From Aquabacterium sp. A3 (GTDB lineage Bacteria; Pseudomonadota; Gammaproteobacteria; Burkholderiales; Burkholderiaceae_C): DNA of 64,000 nt. Shown piece after piece: positions 38,852 to 48,227 of the stretch (positions are counted from its first letter, which is position 1; the number at the start of each line of letters is the position of its first letter). The stretch covers positions 1 through 64,000 of the forward strand of contig NZ_JBBPEV010000001.1 of NCBI RefSeq assembly GCF_038069945.1, given 5' to 3'. Under the pieces are notes generated by a model. It was not told the origin of the DNA. It did not search any database and saw only the letters and a list, made by a program, of their open reading frames with translations. Made by a program: the position numbers and the translations under genes.

Positions 38852-41809
38852 ATGGTCAGTCAAACCAACGAAGCCGCGCTTGAAACGCACATCGAAACTG
38901 CCTTGGTCAAGGACGGCTATCGCGTTGGCAACCCTGCTGACTTTGACCGGACCTTCGCGGTCGATCGCAAGCTCTTCTGGGATTTTCTGGAATCCACCCA
39001 ACCCCAAGAGGTGGCCAAGCTCAAGGACCGCCCCAACTGGCAGCGTCTGGTGCTGGAGCGGCTCAGCAAGAAGATCAAGAAAGACAGCGTGCTGGCCGTG
39101 CTCAAGAAGGGGCTCGATGTGGATGACGCCCACTTCGATCTGCTCTACCGCCAGCCCTACAACCAGCTCAACCCCGAGGTGCTGGCCCGCTACGAGGCCA
39201 ATGTGTTCAGCGTCACCCGGCAGGTGCACTACAGCGAGACCGACAGCCTCAAGTCCATCGACATGGTGCTGTTCGTCAATGGCCTGGCCATCGCCACCAT
39301 TGAGCTCAAGAACCCCTGGACCGGGCAAACGGTCTGGAACGCCATCTACAAGCAGTACAACCTGCGCGATCCCAATGAGCCGATCTTCGAGTTCGGACGT
39401 TGCCTGGTGCATCTGGCCGCAGACCCGGACGAGGTCTACATGTGCACCCGCCTGGCTGGCAAGGACAGCAACTTCCTGCCATTCAACAAGGGTGTGGACC
39501 ACGGCAAGGGCAACCCGGTCAACCCGAACGGCTACAAAACAGCCTACCTGTGGGAAGAGATCCTGGCGCGCCGCAGCCTGAGCAACATCATCGAGCAGTT
39601 TGCCAAGTTCACGGTTGAGAAGGACAAGAAGACCGGCAAGGAGCGCAAGGCGCTGTACTTCCCCCGTTACCAGCAGCTGGACGTGGTGCGCCGCATCTTG
39701 GCCGACGCCCAGCAGAACGGCGTGGGCCTGAGCTACCTGATCCAGCACTCGGCGGGCTCGGGCAAGTCCAACTCCATCACCTGGCTGGCTTATCAGTTGG
39801 TGGAGTTGTACAACCAGGCTGGCACGGCCAACGTGTTTGATTCTGTGGTCGTGGTGACAGACCGTCGCGTGCTCGACACCCAGTTGAAGGACAACATCAA
39901 GCTGTTCTCCGAGACCAAGAACATCGTGGCCCACTGCGAGAGCGGGCAGGAGCTGCAGTACAACCTGGAGGCGGGCAAGAAGGTCATCATCACCACGGTG
40001 CAGAAGTTCCCGCGCATCGTTGAAGGCATGGACGCCCTGACGGACCGCCGCTTTGCGGTGATCATTGACGAGGCCCACTCATCACAATCCGGCACGAGCG
40101 CCGACAGCCTGAACGAGGCCATTGGCGGCGAAGACGCCGAGGCGCCCGAGGACGTTCAGGACAAGATCCTGGCTGCCATGGCGGGCCGCAAGATGAGCAA
40201 GAACGCCAGTTACTTTGCGTTCACGGCCACGCCCAAGCCTGCGACGCTGGAAAAGTTTGGCCGCCAAGGCGCTGACGGCAAGTTTTACCCCTTCCACCTG
40301 TATTCAATGAAGCAGGCCATCGAGGAGAAATTCATCCTCGATGTGCTGGAGAAGTACACCACGTACAAGAGCTACTACGAGGTGCAGAAGTCAGTCGAAG
40401 GCAATCCGCTGTTCGATACCGCCAAGGCCCACAAGAAGCTCAAGGCATTTGTTGAAGCCAGCCCCAAGACCATCGAAGTGAAGGCCCGCATCATGGTCGA
40501 TCACTTCATGAGCAGCGTGTGGCAGGCCAAGAAGCTCAAGGGCAAGGCCAAAGCCATGGTGGTCACCCGCAACATCGAGTGTGCCATTCGCTACTTCTTC
40601 GCCATCCGCACCGCCTTGCAGGAAGCCAACGCGCCGTTCAAGGCGCTGGTGGCGTTCTCTGGCGAGAAGACGGTGGACGGCGTCAAGTACACCGAAGACA
40701 GCATCAACGGCATCGCCGTGCGCGACCTGCCCGACGAGTTCGAGAAGGATGACTTCAAGATCCTGGTGGTGGCCAACAAGTACCTGACCGGCTTTGACGA
40801 GCCCATGCTGCACACCATGTACGTGGACAAGAAGCTGCAGGGCGTGCTGGCGGTACAGGCGCTGTCTCGCCTTAACCGCTGCAACTGGAAGCTCGACAAG
40901 CGCGACACCTTTGTGCTGGACTTCTATAACTCAGTGGACGACATCAAGGCCGCCTTCGATCCGTTCTACACCGCCACGTCGCTGAGCGAGCCCACCGACG
41001 TGAACGTGCTGCATGACCTGAAGGATGCGCTGGATGCCTTTGGCATCTTCGATTGGAGCGAGGTGAAGAGCTTCAACGAGAAGTTCTTCGCCAGCGCACA
41101 GGCAGAGGAACTGGCGCCGATCATCGACGCAGTGGTGGCACGGTTTGATGCCGATCTTGACGATGAAAAGCGCATCGACTTCAAGATCAAGGCCAAGCAG
41201 TTCGTCAAGATCTATGCCCAGGTGGCGGCCATCTTGCCGTTCAACAACGTGAACTGGGAGATGCTGCACTGGTTCTTGAAGTTCCTCATCCCCAAGCTGA
41301 AGGTCAAAGACCCAGATCAGGACAAGCTGGACGAGCTGCTCAACAGCGTGGACCTGTCGACCTACGGCCTGGAGCGCTCGCGTCTGGAGGTCAAGATCGG
41401 CCTGGATGAATCCGAGGCTGAACAAGAGCCAGCCAACCCCAATCTGCGCGGTGCGCACATGGGGGAGGGCGATAAGGATCCGTTGGAAGACATTGTGCGC
41501 ACCTTCAACGAGCGCCACTTTGCAGGCTGGGAAGCAACGCCTGAAGAGCAGCGGGTGAAGTTCATCAACATCGCCAAGCACGTTGTGGCGCACGTTGATT
41601 ACCGTGCCCAGGTTGAAGACAACCCCGATGCACAGAACAGGCAGTTGGCCCTGGAGAAGATCATCCAGCAGGCCATCAGCATGGAGCGCAGGCGGGAACT
41701 GGACTTGTACAAACAGTACGCCTCTGACCCGGATTTCAAGCGCGCATTTGACGCCAGCATCTCCCGGTTGATTTCCAGTGGAGGCTGGATGGACCGGCCT
41801 TCTGCCTAA
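38852..41809 (+). CDS. hsdR: Type I restriction endonuclease subunit
   Basis: 985 residues. The N-terminal nuclease domain contains the D...E-x-K motif (SIDMVLFVNGLAIATIELKN, near residues 135-155). The helicase motor has Walker A HSAGSGKSNS (near 298), DEAHSSQSG and FAFTATPK, then a C-terminal helical part. It translocates and cuts unmodified DNA. It starts 14 bases after hsdS with AAAGGGA upstream. Length is typical of the shorter HsdR family, and no frameshift is seen, so the RM system looks functional. Confidence 0.93.
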   Translation: MVSQTNEAALETHIETALVKDGYRVGNPADFDRTFAVDRKLFWDFLESTQPQEVAKLKDRPNWQRLVLERLSKKIKKDSVLAVLKKGLDVDDAHFDLLYRQPYNQLNPEVLARYEANVFSVTRQVHYSETDSLKSIDMVLFVNGLAIATIELKNPWTGQTVWNAIYKQYNLRDPNEPIFEFGRCLVHLAADPDEVYMCTRLAGKDSNFLPFNKGVDHGKGNPVNPNGYKTAYLWEEILARRSLSNIIEQFAKFTVEKDKKTGKERKALYFPRYQQLDVVRRILADAQQNGVGLSYLIQHSAGSGKSNSITWLAYQLVELYNQAGTANVFDSVVVVTDRRVLDTQLKDNIKLFSETKNIVAHCESGQELQYNLEAGKKVIITTVQKFPRIVEGMDALTDRRFAVIIDEAHSSQSGTSADSLNEAIGGEDAEAPEDVQDKILAAMAGRKMSKNASYFAFTATPKPATLEKFGRQGADGKFYPFHLYSMKQAIEEKFILDVLEKYTTYKSYYEVQKSVEGNPLFDTAKAHKKLKAFVEASPKTIEVKARIMVDHFMSSVWQAKKLKGKAKAMVVTRNIECAIRYFFAIRTALQEANAPFKALVAFSGEKTVDGVKYTEDSINGIAVRDLPDEFEKDDFKILVVANKYLTGFDEPMLHTMYVDKKLQGVLAVQALSRLNRCNWKLDKRDTFVLDFYNSVDDIKAAFDPFYTATSLSEPTDVNVLHDLKDALDAFGIFDWSEVKSFNEKFFASAQAEELAPIIDAVVARFDADLDDEKRIDFKIKAKQFVKIYAQVAAILPFNNVNWEMLHWFLKFLIPKLKVKDPDQDKLDELLNSVDLSTYGLERSRLEVKIGLDESEAEQEPANPNLRGAHMGEGDKDPLEDIVRTFNERHFAGWEATPEEQRVKFINIAKHVVAHVDYRAQVEDNPDAQNRQLALEKIIQQAISMERRRELDLYKQYASDPDFKRAFDASISRLISSGGWMDRPSA

Positions 41810-41825
41810 GCGGCCTTGTCATCAC

Positions 41826-42719
41826 ATGATTGCTTTTGATCCCAACACCTGGCTGATGTATGAAGGCCTTTCCAACTACGGGCATGGCGTCTCGCCTGCA
41901 CCTGTGGTGTCTGTCGCCACGTTTGTTCAGGCCGAAGCGGACTGGCGCCGTGTACCAGCCAGTGGTGCCTTGCGTGATGCGCCATGTGTGTTCCGTGAGG
42001 ACTATTTTGACCCTGTCAGCCGGATTCGGCGGGGTAGGTTCTATGAGGTGGCAGGGCGTTCTCAGCCTGACGACTGGCGCGTTCACAAACATCCTGTTGT
42101 TGCTGAAGACATTGGTCGTCAGGAGCCAGATGGTCGGTTCAAAAAATCCTTGATTTCATTCTGCCCGATGGGCAATGTGAGCCAACGCTTGGTGACCTCG
42201 CCCCGCACGCTGGTGGTGCTGGGGGCCGGCTCGGCCGTCACCGTCTGGAACATCGTGTCGGTGGAGCGTGCTGGCAATAACGAAGACTTGGTCACGATGC
42301 GTGCGCGCTCGAACCTTGGTTTCTTGCCGGATCTGGTTCTGGATGCCATTCCGTCGGCAGCGAGAGAGCGCGTCAGTGCCGCCGTCATCAAGGTGGTGGA
42401 CGGGGCTCACCGGTCCAGCGGCATCACGGTGGTTGATCTCTGCCGCGATGCGATGGGTGTGATCTTGTCCGCACACCTTCATCTGGATGCCGGTGAGGAT
42501 GCGAAAGTCATTGAAAAAGACCTCGGCGCGCTGATTGCGAAGCTGCCATCGGAATCGAAGCTGTTTCGTGCGGCAGCAGATGTGGTCTGCAAGCTCCACC
42601 CCAGGGGCAAGTCCAATGAGCAGCTGCGTCTGGGCACCCGTGACGTCACGGACGCTGATGGTGCCTTTGCCATCGAGGCGCTGGGGTTCGTGCTTCGTGA
42701 TCTAGGCTGGGCGCGATAG
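41826..42719 (+). CDS. Hypothetical protein between hsdR and the SEFIR-like gene
   Basis: 297 residues from the ATG at 41826, 16 bases after the hsdR stop. The N-terminal segment M-I-A-F-D-P-N-T-W-L-M-Y-E-G-L-S-N-Y is followed by an alpha/beta region with L-V-V-L-G-A-G-S-A-V-T-V-W and helices with many charged residues in the C-terminal third. No domain is recognised. The close spacing suggests co-transcription with the RM genes; alternatively it belongs with the following SEFIR-like gene. Real-gene status is supported by length and codon use. Confidence 0.75.
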   Translation: MIAFDPNTWLMYEGLSNYGHGVSPAPVVSVATFVQAEADWRRVPASGALRDAPCVFREDYFDPVSRIRRGRFYEVAGRSQPDDWRVHKHPVVAEDIGRQEPDGRFKKSLISFCPMGNVSQRLVTSPRTLVVLGAGSAVTVWNIVSVERAGNNEDLVTMRARSNLGFLPDLVLDAIPSAARERVSAAVIKVVDGAHRSSGITVVDLCRDAMGVILSAHLHLDAGEDAKVIEKDLGALIAKLPSESKLFRAAADVVCKLHPRGKSNEQLRLGTRDVTDADGAFAIEALGFVLRDLGWAR

Positions 42720-42793
42720 GCCAAAACCTGGCCTAGGCGCGCAGCGCAAGTATTTGCCAGTGTTCTGGTGTCGATGTCATCTTGGAGTTCTTG

Positions 42794-44236
42794 TTGGCTA
42801 CCTCAACTCAACGCCCAGTCGTTTTTGTGTCGTACAGCTGGTCTTCCCCCGCGCATGAAGATTTTGTCGAATCACTGGCTTCTAAATTGATGGCCAACGG
42901 CGTAATGGTGCGCCTCGACAAATGGGATCTGAAGGAAGGGCAGGACAAGTTCGCCTTCATGGAGAGCATGGTCACTGACCCCGAGATTTCAAAGGTTCTG
43001 GTGATCTGTGACTCGCACTACAAGGCCAAGGCCGATGCGCGCAAAGGCGGGGTGGGCACCGAGACCGAGATCATCTCGGCGGAGATCTACGGGCAAGTCA
43101 ACCAAGAGAAGTTCATCCCCATCGTGGTGGAGTACGACGCCAGCCGGCAGGCCGTGTTGCCCACATTCATGAAGTCGAGGATCTACATCGATCTGTCGAA
43201 CGACGATGTGTACGGCGACGGGTTCGATCAGCTCTTGCGCGCCATTTACGACCGGCCCAAGTACAAACGGCCAGAGTTGGGGGCTGCGCCTGAGTTCCTG
43301 GATGACGCACTCGCCACGGCGATTCCGGTGCGGGAGTTTCAGGCCCTTCGCAGCGCCACGGAGGAAGGCAAGGCGACGGCAGATGGCCTGGAGGCCGCTT
43401 ACCTCAAGCGCTTCCAGGTTGAACTTGGCAAGCTCCTGGTGCCCAAAGAGATCGCTGACTATGACGACGAAATCGTGGCAGCGATTGGCCGCGCGAAGCC
43501 CTTGCGGGATCAGTTCGATCAGTACGTTTCCATGAAGGCGGCTTTTGCCCAAGACGCACCGAGGGCTTGTCGGCGGGTTCTTGAGTTGTTGGAGCACATC
43601 TTGGGCCTGCGCACGCCGCCTGAGGGCATGACTTCGTACCGTGAGGAGTGGTTCGATGTGTACCGCTTCTTGGGGTGGGAGTTCATGTTGTTGACCGTTG
43701 CGGCCTTGCTCCGAGAGCAAGCCTGGCAAACCTTGGATCAGGTGTGCAGCGAGGTGTTCGTTTTTCACCGCAATGGTGACCAGCGTGATCGCAGCTTCCT
43801 GGAGTTCGAGCCTTATCTGCGCTCATTGGACGAGAGGCGCAACAAGCGCCTGGGCCTGCGCCGCATCTCTATTCAGACTGACATGATCCACGATCGGGTC
43901 AGCACGAGTGGTACGACGTTCAACGAGATGATGCAGGCCGACGCGTTCCTAAGCCTGCGCTCAGTGGTTCAGCAACCCGAGGGCCAGACAAGGGACTTCT
44001 GGTTCCCGCGCACGCTCCTGTATCTGGATGGCAACCGCTTGCCACTGTTTGTGAAGGCCGGTGGTGGTGCCATCAAGGCGGGGCTCCTGAAGGCACTCGG
44101 CGTGGCCGACGCGAAGGAGTTTGCCGCTCGTTTTGAGAAAGTTGCTGCGGCCCTGAACAATTTTGGCAATTGGCGCATGGACAGCGAATTCATTGACTTG
44201 CGTTCTGCGACGAACGTGGCCCAGTTGTCCGTGTAG
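42794..44236 (+). CDS. SEFIR/TIR-like domain protein, candidate anti-phage effector
   Basis: 480 residues from the TTG at 42794, which has GGAG six bases upstream; TTG codons at 42782 and 42791 are alternatives. The N-terminal 150 residues show the SEFIR pattern: V-F-V-S-Y-S-W, then L-x-x-K-L-M-A-N-G-V, L-D-K-W-D-L-K-E-G-Q-D, S-K-V-L-V-I-C-D-S-x-Y, and G-V-G-T-E-T-E-I-I. The remaining 330 residues are helix-rich and unassigned. Single-gene SEFIR systems have been reported to act by NAD depletion after phage infection; whether this protein does so is inferred from the domain and its position in a defence island. Confidence 0.78.
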   Translation: MATSTQRPVVFVSYSWSSPAHEDFVESLASKLMANGVMVRLDKWDLKEGQDKFAFMESMVTDPEISKVLVICDSHYKAKADARKGGVGTETEIISAEIYGQVNQEKFIPIVVEYDASRQAVLPTFMKSRIYIDLSNDDVYGDGFDQLLRAIYDRPKYKRPELGAAPEFLDDALATAIPVREFQALRSATEEGKATADGLEAAYLKRFQVELGKLLVPKEIADYDDEIVAAIGRAKPLRDQFDQYVSMKAAFAQDAPRACRRVLELLEHILGLRTPPEGMTSYREEWFDVYRFLGWEFMLLTVAALLREQAWQTLDQVCSEVFVFHRNGDQRDRSFLEFEPYLRSLDERRNKRLGLRRISIQTDMIHDRVSTSGTTFNEMMQADAFLSLRSVVQQPEGQTRDFWFPRTLLYLDGNRLPLFVKAGGGAIKAGLLKALGVADAKEFAARFEKVAAALNNFGNWRMDSEFIDLRSATNVAQLSV

Positions 44237-44478
44237 TGCGTTGGCCTAGGCCTGTTGTTAGACTTGGCGGTGCTGCCTGAGGCGTGCCGGGCAAATGCCG
44301 TCACCGGTCGGATGGTTTGTCCTTGTGACGATCGTCGTATGTGGGGTTCGCGTTCCCACCAGGCAGCATCCACTCGTGCATTCGGTTCGCGGGCCATACA
44401 GCCCACCGCGTTGACCAAAAAACAGGCACCCCGAGAGCGCTCTGGCATACCTTAGACGTTGAACTGATGGCCATTCAA

Positions 44479-44505
44479 AGTTATCCCCAGTTTTTGTGGA
44501 TAACT
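44479..44505. terminator. 8-bp inverted repeat after the helicase gene
   Basis: AGTTATCC (44479-44486) and GGATAACT (44498-44505) are exact reverse complements around an 11-base loop containing TTTTT. It lies just past the stop of the reverse-strand helicase gene and 240 bases after the SEFIR-like gene, so it could end both transcripts. The right arm includes TGTGGATAA, identical to a DnaA box. Confidence 0.45.
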
Positions 44506-44519
44506 CTTGGCCCGGCAGT

Positions 44520-47500
44520 TCAGTGCATTGGGGCGACCTGGGCCGTCTTATCCATGGGCATCGTTTTGATCATGGGTAGGGATTGGTTCAACTCGCTGAA
44601 ATGATTCAGCCCGCTCCATTGCTCGACGTCTCCGATCACATACAGGCGATGCTTGGCGCGCGTGATGGCCACATTCAGCAGATTGGGCTTGCCCGAAGCC
44701 CAGGCACGCGCGCCTGAGCCGGCCTGCCCTGGGGCCGTGCCCAGCACCAGGAACACGATTTCTGCTTCCTTGCCCTGGAAGGTGTGCACGGTTCCGCACT
44801 CGATCTGGCCCAACCCTGCATCCTTGATCCGCTTGATGCAGGCGTTCTTGACCTTGCGAAACGGCGAGATCACGTACACCTTGGCGGCCTTGTCCTTGCC
44901 TCCGGCCTTCCTGGCAGGTGTGAACGCCGGTTGCTGTTGAAGTTGGCGCAGGCAGTTCACCAGGACATGGAGTTCGTCTTCGATGACAGGATGGCTGGCG
45001 CGGGTGGCGCGCACGTCCAGCCAGGCGCTGTCACCGAGAACGCAGGTGAACTTCGTTTTTTCAGGCTGGCCCAGATCGTCCACACGGCCATGCACCATCT
45101 GTTCGGCGTAGGCAATGCGGTTGGCCACGTTGAACATGGGATCGTCGCAGCGGCGGTGCGTGCGCAAGGGCATGCCCGTCCAGATGGGCTGAGCCTTCTC
45201 CGCATCGACGGCGCCGCTGGTGACTTGGGATGCGACCCAGGAGCCATGACGGGTGACACGGTCGGCCAGGGTCTGAACCGATTCGTCATTGGGTGACCAC
45301 ATGGGGTCCACGGCGTGGCGGCGGCGGAACTCTTCGACCAGCATCAAGGGCACGGTGAACACGGGTTCGATCTGCAAGGGGTCGCCCACAAGCACCGCCC
45401 GCTGACTGCGCCAGATGGCACCGGCTGCTGATTGCGGGGTGGCTTGCCCTGCCTCATCGATCAGCAACCAACCCAGGCTGTCCTGGCCCATGCCAGCGAA
45501 CAGGCGATCGAAGGAGGCGAGGGTGGTCGAAACCACCGGCACGATGAAGAAGAAGGCGTCCCACAACAGAGGGCGCTGCTCCAGGGGCAGCTTGTCTTTC
45601 AGCGAACCGGTGAGCATGCCGTTGACGGCGCGCAGATTGCCAATGAACTTGCCTGCGTTGGCCAACACCGTCAGTCGGTGCAGCTCCATGGCTTGCAGGA
45701 AGATGCGGGCCCGCAGTGCGTCCAGCGCGGGGCTGACCGCCACCGACGCGCGATGGCGCTGATCGGCGGGCAGTTGCCAGAAACTGGCATCGGGGAAGTG
45801 CCGTGCACCGGCGTCGTGTCCGGCTTTCAGCGCACGTTGGTGGCCTTGCAATTCGCGCTCGGAACCCTGCAGTGTCAGGACCTGGGCACGATGCACCTCG
45901 CGCTGTTGCTCCAGCCGTGCTTCGGCCATGGCGCCATCCTGCGCCAGTTGGGCCAGCGCTTCGGCGGCTTGCGCCAAGGCCCGCGTGGGCTCGACCAGCG
46001 TGGCGCGCAGCGCCTTCATGCGTTCGGTGTCCTGCCCAAACCAAGCGCACAGTTTGTCCCATAGGTTGGGCAGGCATTGCGAACGCGCCTGGTCGAGCGT
46101 GGCCCGGCGGGAATCGACCAGGGCATGCTGGATGGCCTTGTTGTCCTGAAGCTGCGCGAGGTGGCGGCTGGCTTGGTCGATCACTTGGGCCTGGGCCTGC
46201 GCGGCATCACGCTGGGCATTGACCCGCTGCTGGCAGGCATCGATCCGCTGAGCCGCCTTTTCGGCCTGAAGCAAGACGCCACGGCGGGCATCGAAGTCAG
46301 CCAGCAGCGCCAGGAAGGACTTCTTTGCCGCATGCCATTCGCCCTGGTAGCGGCTGTAGTCGTTGCTGGCGGCTTCCAGCAGTTTTTTGATCGACGGTGG
46401 CAACGGATCGGCGGGCGCAGGCGTAGTGGCTTGATCGGTCGCACGTTGGGCATCGCCTTCTTGAGCGTTGCCGGGCGACGGCGTTTCGGTGTTGGACGCC
46501 TGACGTGGTTCGTCCCGAAAAAACCCCCGGGCGAAAGAGCGGCGGTTGCCGGCATTGCCCAACGCGGCGGCCACCAGGCCCCAGCAGTCGATGGGTTGCT
46601 TGTCGTCGTCCACCACCTTCTGGGCCGCGAACACCTCGCGGATCACCTCGTCGAAGTAGGTGGCCGAGGCAAACTCGCTGTGCACCTTCGCGCGCGCGGG
46701 CAGCTCCTGCGTGATGTTCTTTACCGCGTTGTTGTTGGTGCTGGTCACAACGATGGACGAGCCGCCCACCACCTTGGCCTTGAGCGGGAAGAAGTTTTTG
46801 CCCGCCACGCTCACGCTGTCTTCGAACAGCTCGATGGGGCGGCTGAGCGCGGCGATCTTGCGCGCACGCTCGGTGACCACCTCGGCGATCACATCGCACA
46901 GCAAGGTGGTCTTGCCCGTGCCCGGTGGGCCATTGATGCCCAGCGTGCCGCCATCGCGCCCCAAGGTGCTGAGCACCTGGGCCACCGCAGCTTGCTGAGC
47001 CAGCACCAGTGGGGCCTCTGGTGAAGCTGGCCAACGTGCGCTGGGCAGGCGGGCCACGCTCACCAGTTCACCCATGGCCGCGTGGTCGTTCAGGATGTCG
47101 ATGCGCTGCTCGGGGGCAATGGGCGCGCCCAGAAAGGTGCTCAGGGCTTTGCCAAAGGGCTTGTTCTTGCCCGCCTGTGTGATCAGGCGGTTGAGGTCAT
47201 CCAGGTAGAAGGAGTTCAGGTAGTCGATGGCGGCGTTGAGGCTGTCATCGAGGAAGCGGCGCTTGACCCGTGACACCCGAACCACCACACGCCAGTCCAG
47301 GCCTGCCGCATCGGCCCCTGGGCCCAGCAGCTTGCACACGGTGCGCAACTCTTCGTCCAGATCGCTCCAGGTCAAGGGGCTTGGCGCTGTTGGGGTGTCG
47401 GGCTGGCCAGTGGGCGGTGTTTGCTGCGCGTCGGTGGCGATAGGCCGCAGGTGGTGGCGTCGTTGACCGAATTCATCCGTGGCACGTGCCAGTCGGGTGT

Positions 47501-47924
47501 TGACGTTCTCCAGCGGCTCGGAATGCCACAGCGCATCGACCCCGTGTGCAAAGCTGGCAGGCAGGTAGCTGTCGAGCTTGGGGTGGCCATCTTCGTTGGC
47601 GACGAAGGCAGCAAGCCAGCCGTTTCCGGTTGCGCGCTGGCGTTCGCGCTCACTGAGGTCTTCCTCTGGGAACACCGATTGAAGCATCAACCGGGAGAGG
47701 TCCTCCGTGTCGGCCACGCCCACATAGACGACATGGACGTAGCCATGCTCCGGTGTTGGCTGGAAGTGAGGGTGTTGCCAAGGCAGGACATCGCCGCGTC
47801 TGAGCGTGACGATCTTGACCTGGTCGCTGCTGTCCTTGGCCGATGGTGCGGTCGGGATGTTGAAGACTTCCAGGTCACGCCAGAAGCGCAGGACAGAAAG
47901 CGGAGCGGTAGCCGATGCGTTCAA
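44520..47924 (-). CDS. Large superfamily 1 (Dna2/UPF1-type) helicase
   Basis: 1134 residues. Motif I is NGPPGTGKTTLL (near 333-344); motif Ia and a long helical insert (about residues 480-720, rich in A/Q/R, coiled-coil-like) follow; motif II is LIDEAGQATPQ (near 818); motifs V/VI are TVHTFQGKEAEIVFLV and NVAITRAKHRLYVIGD near the C-terminus. The TTG start at 47924 has GAGG seven bases upstream. Similar helicases occur in defence islands with unclear roles. No nuclease domain was recognised. It stands alone on the reverse strand between the SEFIR-like gene and the ParB-like gene. Confidence 0.88.
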   Translation of the reverse strand: MNASATAPLSVLRFWRDLEVFNIPTAPSAKDSSDQVKIVTLRRGDVLPWQHPHFQPTPEHGYVHVVYVGVADTEDLSRLMLQSVFPEEDLSERERQRATGNGWLAAFVANEDGHPKLDSYLPASFAHGVDALWHSEPLENVNTRLARATDEFGQRRHHLRPIATDAQQTPPTGQPDTPTAPSPLTWSDLDEELRTVCKLLGPGADAAGLDWRVVVRVSRVKRRFLDDSLNAAIDYLNSFYLDDLNRLITQAGKNKPFGKALSTFLGAPIAPEQRIDILNDHAAMGELVSVARLPSARWPASPEAPLVLAQQAAVAQVLSTLGRDGGTLGINGPPGTGKTTLLCDVIAEVVTERARKIAALSRPIELFEDSVSVAGKNFFPLKAKVVGGSSIVVTSTNNNAVKNITQELPARAKVHSEFASATYFDEVIREVFAAQKVVDDDKQPIDCWGLVAAALGNAGNRRSFARGFFRDEPRQASNTETPSPGNAQEGDAQRATDQATTPAPADPLPPSIKKLLEAASNDYSRYQGEWHAAKKSFLALLADFDARRGVLLQAEKAAQRIDACQQRVNAQRDAAQAQAQVIDQASRHLAQLQDNKAIQHALVDSRRATLDQARSQCLPNLWDKLCAWFGQDTERMKALRATLVEPTRALAQAAEALAQLAQDGAMAEARLEQQREVHRAQVLTLQGSERELQGHQRALKAGHDAGARHFPDASFWQLPADQRHRASVAVSPALDALRARIFLQAMELHRLTVLANAGKFIGNLRAVNGMLTGSLKDKLPLEQRPLLWDAFFFIVPVVSTTLASFDRLFAGMGQDSLGWLLIDEAGQATPQSAAGAIWRSQRAVLVGDPLQIEPVFTVPLMLVEEFRRRHAVDPMWSPNDESVQTLADRVTRHGSWVASQVTSGAVDAEKAQPIWTGMPLRTHRRCDDPMFNVANRIAYAEQMVHGRVDDLGQPEKTKFTCVLGDSAWLDVRATRASHPVIEDELHVLVNCLRQLQQQPAFTPARKAGGKDKAAKVYVISPFRKVKNACIKRIKDAGLGQIECGTVHTFQGKEAEIVFLVLGTAPGQAGSGARAWASGKPNLLNVAITRAKHRLYVIGDVEQWSGLNHFSELNQSLPMIKTMPMDKTAQVAPMH

Positions 47925-48227
47925 CGAAGGACCTCGTCGGTGAATATCGGCGCGTACTTACAGCGTGTCCTGACCGATCAAGGGTGGGCGATCTGCGCGC
48001 GTGGCAACCAGACCGAAACAGTGGAAATGGTACAGCGCTTCAAGCCAGGGCTGCGGCCCTAAGTCCCTTGTGGATCGATGGGGGGAGGGGGCTTGATTGT
48101 TTGGGGGCGGTGCTTGGTGGGGCCCGTAGAGGGGCAAGTTCACGACCTTGATTTCAGCGGGCCGGATGAGATTCTGAATGCATGGACACGCACAAGGCAT
48201 GTCCCTCAACCGTGCAGGAGCCCCCCA
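47925..48227. other. Divergent intergenic region, helicase / ParB-like gene
   Basis: 303 bases with no supported gene. It contains the start region of the reverse-strand helicase and the promoter region of the ParB-like gene. A G-rich run (about 48077-48125) and the hairpin GGACA...TGTCC (48184-48205) precede the ParB-like start. No clear -10/-35 pair was assigned. Confidence 0.5.

Noticed and set aside
44479-44505. Possible DnaA-dependent origin (TGTGGATAA next to TTATCCCCA).
   Set aside because: There is only one exact box plus one near match, forming an inverted repeat at a gene end; no A/T-rich unwinding region or further boxes were seen. A terminator-like hairpin is the simpler reading.
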